Origin: Termitomyces sp. T153
Lineage: Eukaryota > Basidiomycota > Agaricomycetes > Agaricales > Lyophyllaceae
Direction: 5' to 3'
Assembly (NCBI GenBank): GCA_018296165.2
Contig: JACKQL020000018.1
Span: 248,001-312,000 of the forward strand
Length of the DNA stretch: 64,000 bases
Positions 47,845-59,313 of this stretch are shown here, piece after piece. The notes beneath the pieces were generated by a model, which was not told the origin of the DNA, did no database searches, and worked only from the letters and a program-made list of their open reading frames with translations. The position numbers and the translations under genes are program-made. Within the stretch, counting starts at the first letter, position 1; every line of letters starts with the position of its first letter.

Positions 47845-48411
47845 ATGGAAACCACACGAGAGACGAAAAGATTAACAATCGACTCTTCGAACCAAGACGA
47901 TGTTCTTACCTTTGTCCTGGTTGGTGAAGATGGAAAGGACGACCATTATGCCATTGTACCCTTTCCCAAGACATACGAAGTGCTCCCTATGTACTCTCCT
48001 TTTGTCTACTGACTTAGCGAGGCCCGATTCATCTAGGATGCTAAAGCGGTGGCCACACAAGCTCTTGGGATGTATATGCACAGTGATAAACCAGACGTCA
48101 TACTTCGTCGTTCGTTGAGGAACAGAAAGAGTGAATGGGTCTGGGCCGACATTATTCCTGCTCATTGGAAAACGACCGTTACAGCCTCTGGTCCCACCGA
48201 GATCGGAGTGTTTCTTTGTAGCCCACCTAAACCTATGCCTATGTCTTTTGTGCATGGGCCCGTGTATTTCATTTGGTCTTGGGATGAGGGACAGGGTATC
48301 GTATGGGACAGTAGGATCACAAATTTGAAACAACCGCCCTCAATTGGTAACTGGAATGCAATTGATCGACCAGAAACATATGAGGTGAACCCATATTATA
48401 ACTGGAAATGA
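47845..48411 (+). CDS. small hypothetical protein, 169 aa, readable copy
   Basis: Two exons, 47845-47979 and 48037-48411 (510 nt). The intron is 57 nt, with a non-consensus GTGCTC donor but a CTGAC branch-like site and a CTAG acceptor; it keeps frame across PFPKTYE/DAKAVATQALGMYM. The second exon has PDVILRRSLRNRKSEWVWAD, HWKTTVTAS, TEIGVFLC and GPVYFIWSWDEG. Similar short proteins of unknown function occur in Agaricomycetes as far as I recall; no domain name is assigned. No signal peptide or TM segment. The neighbouring upstream copy is dead, so this may be the only working paralogue here. Confidence 0.6.
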
Positions 48412-48925
48412 ATGATCTTGATCTTCAGAACTAGAGTGCCGTAAATTCAGCGCGCGGAAAAATTACAGAAAACGAGAGGCAGAGGAAATTAAGCGAAGAT
48501 GACACATTGACTTTCTGTGTCTTCCCCGAGAGGAGTTTTTTTACATGGATTCCTATGCCCCCCCAAGTACGCGAAGATGTCATTCTATGGCAAGCACTCG
48601 TGCCGCACCCCGGAGGAATTCTAGGAGTTATTATAAACAGAAAGGTCTAAACAGAATCCGTCTTTAATTTGTAATATATTGGGGCAGTCCGTCAGAGGAC
48701 AGTACTTGACTATACTCAATTCTGGTCTGAGTCAACAACAGTTATCCCCCGGACTGCCCAGCAGATCGAGAGATTCAATGATCGATGTATTGGGATATGA
48801 TATTTTGGCCGAAGAGGCGAGAAAGAGAGATGAGAGTCTAAGTGGAATATATTCCGGTGTGAATATGATGAGTCTGTATTATCAAGATCAACGATTATCG
48901 GATGAGGAAAATTACAATAGAAGTG

Positions 48926-51110
48926 TTAGTGATGAGAGACACAATACTCTGCTTTGATAATGTCGGCAGCTCTCTCAGCAACAGCATAAACGGCTGAGGA
49001 TGTGTGGCCAGTGGGGATGAATGGCTAAGAAAGAAGATTAAAGTTCGTTATCGAGACTCACAAGCTGATATACGACTCACGAAGACAGAAGCGTCAACCA
49101 CTCTGAGTCCGACGATATCCTTGACCTTAAGATCCGGATCTACGACACCGTTCTTGGCGCCTTTCGCAGACATACTCAGTGTTGAGGTGGGGTGGAAGAA
49201 GGTGCTGGCCGCGGCTGAAATATATTCGTCTATTTTCTCGTCAGTTGTCGCATTTTGAAGGCCACCACTGGGAGCCACGATAAATCCATCCCAAATAGGA
49301 GCATTTGTAAATGCAAGAACATGCTTGATCGCTTCGCGCATGACAATGCGGTCACTTTCCTCTTTGAGGAGTGCTGGATCAATAAGAGGAGCATCGAAAG
49401 GGTCAGAAGATGCGAGCTTGAGGGTCCCGCGAGAGACGGGGGAAGTGACACTTGTAGACATGCTAAAGAAACTTGCGTTCTGAGGAACGAGGTTGTTCGG
49501 TACAATCAATCCATTCTGTGTCGATAAGTTAGATAGATGGCTGAAAAACAAGTAAATTGAAATGTACGGCGATGAGATGTTCAAAATGAGGCGTATTAGG
49601 TCCAGCAGCAAAGTCGGGATTTAATGTGACGTTCTCCGATACACGGAAGAAACCAAGCATAGATGCGATAGTGTCCACGAGCGGACCGCCATGAGTCTTG
49701 TTCCAAAGGTCGAGTTCACCCGGAATGTTCGCAGGGTCACGAATCTTCTCGAACGTGTTGTTGGAATTGACTATGAAGGGGTGAGCCATGACAGAATGGT
49801 CGGCGAAATTCTCGCCGACGTCTGTGAGGTTTACAATGGGCTCGACTCCGATGGCCTTGAGGTCTGTAGCAGGGCCGATTCCCGAATTGAGCATGATGTG
49901 AGGAGAACCGATTGATCCAGCGGAAAGGATAACCTCTTTAGTGGCATTGAGATAGTAGAGTTGGCCTGCCAAAATATTAGCTGTCATGAGATATCTTGAC
50001 GGCTATTATGACAAACCTCCTTCGTTTTGTCTGAATTCTACACCACGGAAGGTAGGAACACTTCCATTGCTGGTTTGGATTAAACGGGAGACCTCAGCAT
50101 TGACGAGAACATTTAAGTTGGGACGCTGAAGGAATTGAGGTGCCAAGTAACCATTTGCAGAACTTCCGCGAATTCCTGTCGTGCCATCAACAATGGTCTG
50201 CAACCAGCCTAACAGAGAATCTGAGACGCGTGGAAAAAAAAGAAGCTTTGACTTCACTCACCAATGCCCAAGGGATTGCCTGTGTTGACGTCCAGGTTGA
50301 ATTGGAAGTCGCCTCCCAATTGCTCTGCAGCAGTGAGGACGTTCTGGTCAATAGGGACAGGAAATCCACTCAGACTCGTCGTGATGAGACCGTTGGTACC
50401 GTGGACGGAGGGATCCAGCTGACATTGAGTGTTGTGGTTGTCCGCCGGAGGTGTAAGTCGCTCGCTCTTCTTGAAATACGGTTCAAGGCTGTTCCAGGAC
50501 CATCCCTGGTCACCAGTAATATTGGCCCATCGGTCATAGTCTTCTCTGGCTGCACGGGTGTATATCATGAAGTCTTATGAGAGCATATGAGATATCGTTC
50601 ATGTATAGTTTCAAAACCGATGACGTACTAATCGAACTACTTCCTCCGAGTATGCGACCCCGGGGAATGTCAACGGTCCGCCCACCAAGTCCAACCTGAG
50701 GGACTGTGGTGTAGTTCCAATCGAACTGCGACAGGAAAAGGTTGGCAGCGAACCAAGGGACTTCTGCGTCCAAGACGCCAACTTGGCTGAACAATACACT
50801 TGGTCAACATGTCAACATGTAAGTAGAAAAAGTTAGCGTACGACGGTCCGGCTTCAAGGACAAGGACGTTGAATTCTGGATTCTCTGTGAGTCGATTAGC
50901 TACGACATTCCCTGCTGTACCGCCTATGTGCCAGTGTGCTCGTCAGTCCGGTTTTCGAAATGAGTCACGTTACTGATCACCTCCAACGACAATAAAATCG
51001 TATGTGCTATTCATGGGAAGGTCAGAGACTTTTTCGTATATTGCAGCGCGGGTTGGTAGCGTAGATATTAGGACGAATGAGAGGGCGAGTGAAGCGACAA
51101 GGGATTTCAT
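48926..51110 (-). CDS. secreted GMC oxidoreductase, aryl-alcohol-oxidase-like (AA3)
   Basis: FAD enzyme expected to oxidise alcohols and supply H2O2 extracellularly. About eight exons from ATG 51110 to TAA 48926. Signal peptide [20 protein letters not shown], then [19 protein letters not shown] (FAD dinucleotide motif, spliced across GTGATC...ATAG) and [15 protein letters not shown] signature [18 protein letters not shown] is spliced at SSI/NF. Later blocks: [52 protein letters not shown] and [20 protein letters not shown]. Both catalytic His are present: [12 protein letters not shown] and, in the last exon, [14 protein letters not shown]. No lesion. The substrate cannot be told from sequence. 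Confidence 0.9.
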
Positions 51111-52362
51111 TTCGAAACAAATAGAGAAATCAGACAAGAAAGATATGCGCGAGGAGAAGGAAGGTTGGCCAAAGAGAAGGTTAGGTGTGCGGAACCCTAC
51201 TTATAGCTCTGGCATGAGGCACATTCCACACGAAACCACTCCTTCACACATGAGGAGGCCTCAGAAAAACGAGTAGATTCAGCTTGACGTGGCGGAGGCC
51301 ATTAATGTAACATCGATGTCCCTAATCATTGTTTTTGGTCAACACTACAGGAACAGGGTCAGCCAACAAGGACCATGGCAAATTCATTCTGACAATACAG
51401 CTGTATATGTCATGACACTCCTTGACAACAGAAGAAAAGAACTGCGACATCCCCGAGATAAGCCTGTAATGGAAACTTGCGGCGGCAAGACTCGGGCAGT
51501 CGAGTTAGCATCTCTCTTGGTTATCAAGGATGTGCCCAAAGATAGGCTATGTGACCCGAGAGAAAGAATTCAAACCAGGTTCCATACCTTTCAAGGAACA
51601 TGATTGTATGAGGGAAAGAGGGCCCAGATACAGACACAGATACAGGGCGAGGTGAGGTCGTCGTGAGACACTGGTAACCAAAGCAGCCAATAATTTTGCC
51701 TGCTGTGGAAACTCAAAGAACCCAAAGGCGGATGTCGTGGATTAGTTAGGCAAAAGAATAGACCAACGATTTTTGGAACGGAAAGAGTCAACATCTCCGC
51801 GAAGCTGTGATTGAACTTCCTCGAAGAGTTTTAGGAAACCACTCGGTTCCGTAGTCTCGCAGTCTCGCAGTCGTGGTATCGGCGCCCATCTCGGGTTGCC
51901 GAGAATGCAGCACTCCAGTCCGTGGCCCAGAGTCAAGGTACCCTCAGGGCAGGTGGCGCCATCATTCTCAACGGCCATTCAAATACGTGTCGACGCATCG
52001 AATGAAAACAGGAGTGAAGTGTGATGAATATCGAGATTGAGCAGGTGTACAGCCGTGAGTCTGGTACTTCTGCCAACAAGGTGTATTTGGATTCAAGCCA
52101 GAATCAGAGACAGTGTTAAGTTTGTGTGCGATGAGCTCAAGCGATTATAGCCAATGTCAGCCAACAGGTTTTCGAGAGCGTCTCTTGAGACGAGTGTAAC
52201 CTTATCACCGCGCAATGAGCCCTTTCGACTCCATGCAAACGGCTCCTCCTTCCCGTGAGAAAGTGTTTGTTCCGGATCTGATCACTGCACTAAATCACAT
52301 GGCATGTGGGAACCTCACTTTCGACTTGAAATCCTCTGAAATCCTCCTTTGCGCCTCTGGCA
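51111..52362. other. divergent intergenic region
   Basis: Promoters of the GMC gene (minus) and the disordered protein (plus). A 78-codon minus frame (51978-51742, MAVENDGATCPEGTLTLG) is codon-like but unsupported by any motif. Confidence 0.45.
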
Positions 52363-53613
52363 ATGGCGACGACCTTCTCTTGGTCTGACACGTTCCACAT
52401 TGCATTTTCGACCTGTCTTCCATGTTTTGTAAAGCCAGCAAATCCGGGATCGTCATCCTCCACAGATTCTTTGAACGACCCCACTGTTGCCCACCGCATC
52501 CCACGCGCTCGAGCAGATGAGCTCCAAGGTCTGCTGGCAGACAGCGATGCCGAGGCCGAGAGAATGTCGCTGCACTCTAACCCCGGTCGTCAGAAGAAAC
52601 GGACGAAGCGAAAAAAGGACAAACGAATAACGCTCTTTGGATATGATCTGTTCGGCCATGCCCCGCCTCCTATACAACTACCCGAATCTGATGATGAGGA
52701 TGGAAACCGAGGAATAGGGGCTCCGATTCCCCCTACACGCTCGTCCTCATTGACTTTTGATTCAGATGCAGCGCCAATAGACTCTTCGACAATTGCTTCT
52801 GCATCGGCTGCTGCGCTTCGGGCACGTGAGGAAGCGGATGAGACAGAGAGGCGGGAGAAGGCAGAAAGAAGAGAGAGGAGAAGGCAGAGGAAAGAGCTCA
52901 AGAAGGCTGCTAAGGCCCTGGCGCTAGCTGAGCAAGGAGAGGATTTTGAGGGATTTCAGGGCAGTGGGAGCGGACTTCATCCTGAAGATTACGGACCATT
53001 TGTCCGTGCAGGGCCTCGAGAGAACGATGAAGACATTGATGAAGATGTCGATTTAGACGGCGGCGTGTATGCTCGTAGGAGTAACACTGGCACTGGATCG
53101 GGCTCTGGCTCGGATTCCAGGAGTCGAACCTCTGCTTCGCGGTCACAACTGTCGCAGAGTGATCAACCCTTCCCTCAACAGCGGCTTCAACCTCCAGTGA
53201 TCACAGGACCTGTAGTACCGCGTAGCAAGAAATCAAAATCTAAGTCGTCGTCAACCTCTCGCTCAACGACATCGCGGGCGTCGCGCTCGAACACTAGTAC
53301 TTCCACATATCAATCCCCCTCACTCCTTTCGCCAGCTTCTCCTACCTTTTATGAGAGTGAGCTTCCTTCCAAGTCGAAACTTATCATTGCAGAGGATTTC
53401 GACGGTAGTCAGGGCATCCTCGAAGCCGACTTACCTTCGCCCAATATCCGAGGTGGATTCTCTTCCCCTGGACTGCGAGGAGGATTTCCGTCGCCCGGAC
53501 TCACAGAGTTCCCGAGTTCAGGTTTTAGATCTAATGACATAGAGCGACGGGACTCGCTCCTCGTAAAAGGTGGTGCATTCCTGGCGATTCGTGGTGGGGT
53601 GGATGAAGGATGA
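52363..53613 (+). CDS. conserved-looking disordered hypothetical protein, 416 aa
   Basis: Single uninterrupted exon starting MATTFSWSDTFHIAFSTCLP. The N-terminus has a Cys (CLPCF) that could be lipidated or structural, then a short conserved-looking block (RADELQGLLADSDAEAERMS), a basic cluster (KKRTKRKKDKRITLFGYDLF), a charged helical stretch (EEADETERREKAERRERRR), Ser-rich linkers and Gly/Pro repeats (GGFSSPGLRGGFPSPGL). Most of it is predicted disordered. I do not recognise a family. ATG choice rests on the first in-frame Met after stop codons. Confidence 0.65.
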   Translation: MATTFSWSDTFHIAFSTCLPCFVKPANPGSSSSTDSLNDPTVAHRIPRARADELQGLLADSDAEAERMSLHSNPGRQKKRTKRKKDKRITLFGYDLFGHAPPPIQLPESDDEDGNRGIGAPIPPTRSSSLTFDSDAAPIDSSTIASASAAALRAREEADETERREKAERRERRRQRKELKKAAKALALAEQGEDFEGFQGSGSGLHPEDYGPFVRAGPRENDEDIDEDVDLDGGVYARRSNTGTGSGSGSDSRSRTSASRSQLSQSDQPFPQQRLQPPVITGPVVPRSKKSKSKSSSTSRSTTSRASRSNTSTSTYQSPSLLSPASPTFYESELPSKSKLIIAEDFDGSQGILEADLPSPNIRGGFSSPGLRGGFPSPGLTEFPSSGFRSNDIERRDSLLVKGGAFLAIRGGVDEG

Positions 53614-54261
53614 ATCAGTTGGCTAAATGAAACCACTACTCAACGACCTTATACTTGCGCTGTGGATATAATTCGGATACCGTCATTTCAGTCTCTTTAG
53701 AAAGAAGACCTGCCATCGATACCCATGCCGATACTTCTTCTATCGTCGGTCTTCTTGCGCTTCTTGCGCTTCTTGACTTCTCCCCTGGCTTCTTTTCATT
53801 ACCTTTGTCATGACCCTTCAAATGCAGCTTTCATATACTAGTGATATTCTATGCTCTGATCTATGCCCACAACCATCTTTTGTTCTCCTGCAGACTGCGC
53901 GCTCTCAGCACTCAGTGCTCGTTCGACTAGTATATCTATGTTTTGTCTCTTTATAATGACAGAGACTTCTTTACAATGACACGGAAAGTTCCCCGATAAT
54001 CTAGTTTTCCGAATCAAATTTTGCGACATGGACGCCTCTCGATGACCAATTGCAATAACGGTGACGCATCACACACTTGTGCATGTAGGCCGAAATCCTT
54101 CCAATATCTGGGTCCCCGGTCAGACTTTTCAACAACGGTCGTATTGGACCCCAATAATCAACGAAGGTCCGATGGAAATTCGCTGATTGCGTTTTGTCCG
54201 AGACTGAACTTATATTTTACATGTGGCATAGAATACTCAATCTATTCAATAGTAAGATGAC

Positions 54262-54411
54262 TGGATGATATCCTGGGAAACCACAGGTGCAGCTATGACA
54301 TCTCATCAGTCAATCTTATCTGAGTATAGAACCACTACTGAACATACGAATCACAGCAGTTCTGCAGCAGCCAGAGCCAAATCCGGTGTTGGAAACGGGG
54401 ATGTCAATCAT
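54262..54411 (-). pseudogene. metallothionein pseudogene
   Basis: Reads on the minus strand as IDIPVSNTGFGSGCC from 54411, matching exon two of the 20.7-kb metallothionein. An extra two bases after TGCTGCAG break the Cys run (restoring them would give Cys-Ser-Cys-Cys); one Cys is replaced by Phe. The GTATGTTCAG donor (54347) and CATAG acceptor (54293) of the second intron are conserved, followed by CTGCACCTGTGG (Cys-Thr-Cys-Gly in the old frame). No first exon is evident. Confidence 0.7.
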
Positions 54412-54534
54412 CTGCAGGGTGGATCTAAGTATCGTAGCGGGCATTGTTGACAGAAAGCTTCGTGCTCGAGTTCGAACTTCAGGCAAGAATTCCAATGTTG
54501 ACAAGCATCAAATCTTCAGCTCAAACTGACCGAA

Positions 54535-54690
54535 TTGCCCAAACGACTCCAAACTGTACGAAGACCTAGGACAGCTGTTCGTCAAGCGTATAACTGACTG
54601 GCTCACAATTGGCCAAACGACCCCAAACCTCTACAAAGACTTCGACAGGTGTTTGTGGACGTTCCAACAGCTTTCTGCCAACTAGCAGTC
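54535..54690. repeat. imperfect tandem repeat, about 75-80-bp period
   Basis: CCAAACGACTCCAAACTGTA...GAAGACCTAGGACAGCTGTT (about 54,539) recurs as CCAAACGACCCCAAACCTCT...AAAGACTTCGACAGGTGTTT (about 54,613); a weaker third copy may follow. Confidence 0.55.
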
Positions 54691-56425
54691 CATTTGCCAA
54701 CTGATCTCAAAATTGTATTACCACTGCGAGAGAATGGAGTATCCTTTTGGAGAAGTTCTCATCTGAACTTGGCTGCCACCCGTTACAACTTTCTTTTAAC
54801 GACAATCGAAATTGACATGAACATTATTTTTGCAGCCTTGTATTGGAGCGCTACAGTGACGAGGAGTAAGCCTAAAGTTTTTTCTTGTCAACATGCTTGA
54901 ACAGGACTTGGGGGGTTGCCAGGTGAGCACACTTAGCTGATTTGATTGATCCAAGTGAAATTCACATTTTTTACATGTTTACGGGTTTGTTCACGGCACG
55001 GTACGGTTGGCAGCCCTAAAGTTGGTGTACTGAAGTGCTAGACAGACATTGTGCACAGTTGAAACAATCATGCGGCCGAAGAAAAGCGCAATATCTTTTT
55101 GGCCTCCGGCTGAATTGATCACTGTCAAGCTATGACTCAGAAACTTGTACCATAGCCTGGAATCAGAACGCTTGAAATTTGTTTGTCCTGTTCTCTTACG
55201 AAGCGATTCTATTGAATCCTCAAAATCCTCACGTAGCTGAATCACTTTAGGGACTGAAGGAATACCTTTCTTCACGCGCACATATGATACTTCTTGATCC
55301 AAGTTGCAGTGGGCTCCTAAGCAATGGACACCTAGATCAATATACCTTCTCAATGGCAGTCGTAAGGCCTTACGAGATGGACGTCTAGATTTCTGTCGAC
55401 AAGAATCGGACGCATGCCGTTGAAATAGTTCATTGATCGATAGAAGAAACAGCTTTCTATATAATAAGCTTGTCAACTGCAACTCGAGATAGCTCGCGAT
55501 CTGATTCTTATGTATCATATCTCTCAAGTTCAACGTTCATTATCAAGATTGACCTGCTGAAGCCCTTGCCCCCCATAAGCCTTCGAAGATAGAGCTCGTT
55601 TTCTTGATCGATATCCTAGTATCTCACTCTCTGTGATCGCAATGTCTTCCTTCCGTACCATTTTCTTGCTACCGCCCTCGCGACTCTTGTCCTCGCTATA
55701 CACGTTGTCTCGACAGAAGGAGTCGAATTGAATGCACGTCGTAAGCTTGTGCAATATTTTTGGCTCTAATCTGGACGTTCATTCTTGAAGATCTAGGGAC
55801 CGGTCACTAAGTCCTGGTGATAAAGACTCTTTCGAGATTCGAGAAAGTTGAGAGTGCTTGACGATGTGCTGCTCGACATTGCTGATTTTGGGGCTGTCTG
55901 AGGGTGTATATGTTCGAGGTCGGTAGATTATCACAACTCAAGTTATACACGTATTGATGCATGATAAATAAAATATATTTATATGTTCGCTTTCGAGTGC
56001 TTTCCTTATAAATTTCAGATTTTACATTCATTTTTACCTGTTCACTCTGGTTTTCGTTGCATGACCATGTACTTTTTGGGAAGCTTCATTGTATATTTTG
56101 AGCGTCCTACACTGTACATAGGACGTGTTTTCTGATAATCAATGTCATCACGCATAAGACAGATTTTATCTTGGTCGGCTTCTCGGAACTCGAAATGTAC
56201 CTTGGGAGCTTGGTGCGGGACAAATAAACCCATGCCAGCAAAATGCCAGAGTTACGCTCACCTATTATGTTAATACTTGATGGTTGGCCAGTCACGGTCA
56301 GTACCCGGAAGATGTGGAAGTATTTATGTATGTACACAAGAGGGAGTCATCCTCGCGGCAGTTTCCGCACCCGTCGTTCATTTATTAACTGGTATGCAAC
56401 GAGGAAATTATCATTAACGGCCCAA

Positions 56426-57954
56426 ATGTGGCCTCGACTGCGTTTCTCAGTTTTACCTCACCTTCACATATATAGGACCTTCAGCAGGCAACTAGCTTCG
56501 GTAGCTGAGTCCAAAAAACCTACAAACCGACATGTCTCCATCGATGCCGAAGGTAATAGGATTACAACCTTCACATATGTGTCGGAACCTCTTGGGAACC
56601 CCCCCGAGCACGGCTACGGCTGGCCTCGACTCGACTTTGAGGAAGTCGTCGGAAGAGGTGAATGGATCATCAAGCGCAAACTTGTGGGGTATATCGTCCA
56701 GCACCTGGCTAGCGTTGGATCAAACGTATGTTCTGTTGGCGGCTTCAACATTTGCCCAGTTCTCCGGTCCATCTCACAGTTAGTTTCTAGGCGCAAATGC
56801 TATGTAGCAATTAAAGTTCTGAAAACCTCTGAGAACATGCGCGCAGATCTTGGCCATTCCTTTGAGTTTGAGGCTCTTCAAGCTGTAACAGTGACCAGGA
56901 CACCCTCCCCCCACATTCTGAAGCTCCGCGCTGCTTTCAATCACATGGGTAAAGGCAGAGATGGAAATCATCTTTGCTATGTCACCCAGTTGCATGGTGG
57001 TAATGTTGCCAGGCTCATCGGTGACGGCACGGTCCCGTTCCCGTTCCCTCTAGCAAAGCGCATCATCCTCCATACCCTCCGCGGGATTGCTCATATGCAC
57101 AAGCACGGGTATATTCATACTGATATCAAGCTTGACAACATATTACATAGCGGCAACATGTCTGATGAGGATATCACATCGTGGCTTATTTCTGACCCAT
57201 CCCGGCGTCATGATCCAGAAGACTCGCCGGATGGCATCGTTGAGGCCGCAGTGTCTCAACCCTTCCCATTGCCATCTGTCGATGACGCCATGGAGCGCAC
57301 CTTTTTGCTAGGTGACTATAGTCACGGTCTGTTCAGTGCCTGCGAATGTTCCGATTTTATATTTATCCTTTCCAGCCCAGCCATGCTCTGAGAGGCCCCC
57401 AGAATCTATTGCGATACCCCCGCATAGGCCTCCCGAAAACGTTATCCTTTGCCCTTGGAACGAAAAAACAGATATCTGGCAGTTTGGGTGTTTGGTATAG
57501 TTCGATTTGATATACTCAACGCGAGCAAGGACAGTGACCTACCCTTCCAGGCTTATGAACTCGTCACTAGTCAATGGCTCTTTGATTGGAATCCTCATCC
57601 AGAATATGGACCAGAAGTCAATCTACTCTATCAGATGATGAATGTCACTGGAGAACGTTTCTCGGTTGCTGAGTTGTCAAAAGGTCAGAAGACTCGTGAT
57701 TACTTTGATCAAGACGGTATGTTTGTGACTTTACTTTTGCTAAATTCTGATCATCTCCCTAGGGAGTCTGTTGACAAAGCTGCCCTATGTGGACGACAAC
57801 TACAGCCTTAAGATGAAGAAGTTGAAACATCTCAGTGACGTGGATATTGCGTCTACAAGTCAACTCTTATCACGATGTTTGCGTCTTCATCCAGCTGACA
57901 GGCCCAGTGCTGCAGACTTGCTTTCAGATCCCTTCTTTGTCGGGGTTGATTAAT
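56426..57954 (+). pseudogene. SRPK-like protein kinase, copy 1, frameshifted in the Gly-rich loop
   Basis: Ser/Thr kinase of the SRPK/CLK-like group. The arginine-rich N-terminus (MWPRLRFSVLPHLHIYRTFS) resembles a mitochondrial presequence. Then GYGWPRLDFEEVVGRGEWI and IIKRKL; here two bases are missing relative to copy 2, so Gly-Trp-Gly of the ATP loop is lost and the frame is displaced before the intron at 56,726. Downstream exons are intact: CYVAIKVLK (VAIK Lys), HTDIKLDNI (catalytic loop), LLGDYSH (DFG equivalent), PPHRPPENVILCPWNEKTDI, DIWQFGCL and LLSDPFFVGVD at the end. Introns match copy 2 in position. An alternative splice or assembly error could rescue it. Confidence 0.7.
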
Positions 57955-58553
57955 GTTCCCATTCGTGTTGTTCATGTATATCTAGACTGTTTCCTAGGGA
58001 CAGCGTACTCGTTTTCTCCTAGAACACTGGCTGTTGACAAATATCCTGTTCCCTAGTTATGGTCAATATTTTGCGAAAAACAATGAACACCATGTTGATA
58101 TTGATAGTGAATTCTAGAAGGCGTATCCCGTCCTGAGTTATTCGCTAGAATGAATCTGAATCGATGCTGACGCTGGAATCTACATAAAACCATATATATG
58201 TAGAGACCCGTACCTTCCGTTTGCTCTTCCTTCAGAGTCTATTCGCCGAGGAGTGTACCCATCCTATCTTGTGTTTTCCACCTCTTCTGTTTCATGATTG
58301 TGCTTTGTCCTTTCCTTTGAAACCTAGTCGAGCTCCAATTGTCTTTTTTCTTCCTCTTTTCCTCGAAAGCTGGCTCGAGCTCCAGCCTGAGAAAAAAGTC
58401 TGAATTTTGCGAATAACAAATTAAAGTGGGATAATCCTGACCATGCATGGGATAAATCATAAGAATTAGAGTACGTTTTTCCAGGCTGTTATACTGACTC
58501 ATGGATGTGAAACTAGATCAGATGACAACTCATATTCATGTCGGCAGGTGCAT
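57955..58553. other. intergenic gap, no supported gene
   Basis: Only short frames. It separates kinase copy 1 and the convergent 170-residue gene. Confidence 0.55.
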
Positions 58554-59313
58554 TTAATCTACAGAATGTGTATCAATACCAGTGAGAGGATGTTCTTCAT
58601 CAGATAAAGAAAGCACGGAGGTGGCCCCATCAAAATACTCCAACCGAGCTTGATCTGCGCGCCTCTTCCAATATTGTGCTTCGACAGTAGCAGCAGCAAG
58701 AGCTTCTCCTGTCACCACTACATTCAAATCAGCGTTGTAAATCTGATGAGAATTGAATTAGAGTCTGGCATGATTCAAGATGCAAACACTACCTCTAATG
58801 CCTTGTCACGAATTTGCCTCAACACTTTGACAGAATAGTCATGTTTATAAACATGGAGGCTTGCAAATGGTCGTTCAAGGCGTTTAGTATCCAGTTGGAA
58901 GACATCGACGACCCAATGGTCCGAAGGGTCGTTCGGTGACCTGAAAAGGCTACAGAGCCAGGTCAATCGTCATGCCTGAATATTGAACAGGAATTTTGAG
59001 AAGACATACGTAACTTTCATACTATGTGGCCGCATGCTCAGGTTCGTGGAGATAACTTGTTCATTTGTTATAATCGCATTACGTATAGAAGCTGCAACCT
59101 TCGCTGGGATTTGCGAGAGGGCGGGAGGGCTAAAGCGGAGAATCATGTTTAGTGTGGGGGTGAAAGTGCAATTTTCCATAAAGTATATAATCACGTGCAG
59201 CTACCCCCTGTTCAGAATGTGTAATACAGACCTCGAGGAGCGATCGAGAGGCCGGAGATTAATTCTTGAGTAATACTTGGAGAAGATAGTGGAAGGATAT
59301 GGGTAGCAGGCAT
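58554..59313 (-). CDS. hypothetical protein, 170 aa, between the kinases
   Basis: Four exons by eye: 59313-59232, 59103-59010, 58940-58793 and 58742-58554; 513 nt, 171 codons, with frame kept at every junction. The product begins MPATHILPLSSPSITQEL, has RAKVAASIRNAIITNEQV, then NDPSDHWVVDVFQLDTKRL and LHVYKHDYSVKVLRQIRDKA, and ends with an Ala-rich helix (TGEALAAATVEAQYWKRRAD) and an acidic tail. No signal peptide, TM segment or known motif. It lies between two inverted kinase copies. Function unknown; exon boundaries, especially the 128-nt first intron, are a model. Confidence 0.55.

Larger units (their letters stand above)
46380..48720. repeat. segmental tandem duplication, two copies about 1.3 kb apart
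   Basis: Left copy about 46,380-47,240, right copy about 47,700-48,720. Shared landmarks, left/right: TTTCGATGTCTGGTGCC / TTTGATGTTTGGCGCC; CAAGACATACG; CCCGTGTATTTCAT; CAGAATCATAGTGCCGTGAA / CAGAACTAGAGTGCCGTAAA; CTGTGTCTTCCCC; AACAGAAAGGT; TTTGTA(G/A)AATAT. Divergence is substantial, so the duplication is old. Confidence 0.7.
53614..56425. other. 2.8-kb intergenic region with repeats and decayed sequences
   Basis: Holds the metallothionein pseudogene (listed separately), a repeat near 54.55 kb and a frameshifted signal-peptide-like stretch near 55.65 kb (ATALATLVLAIHVVS in a frame lacking a start). A 180-codon minus frame (55533-54991) shows no known motif and is not called. Confidence 0.4.

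Noticed and set aside
54991..55533. 180-codon minus-strand frame as a gene
   Set aside because: No motif, no splice support, no recognisable family, and it lies in a repeat-rich gap.
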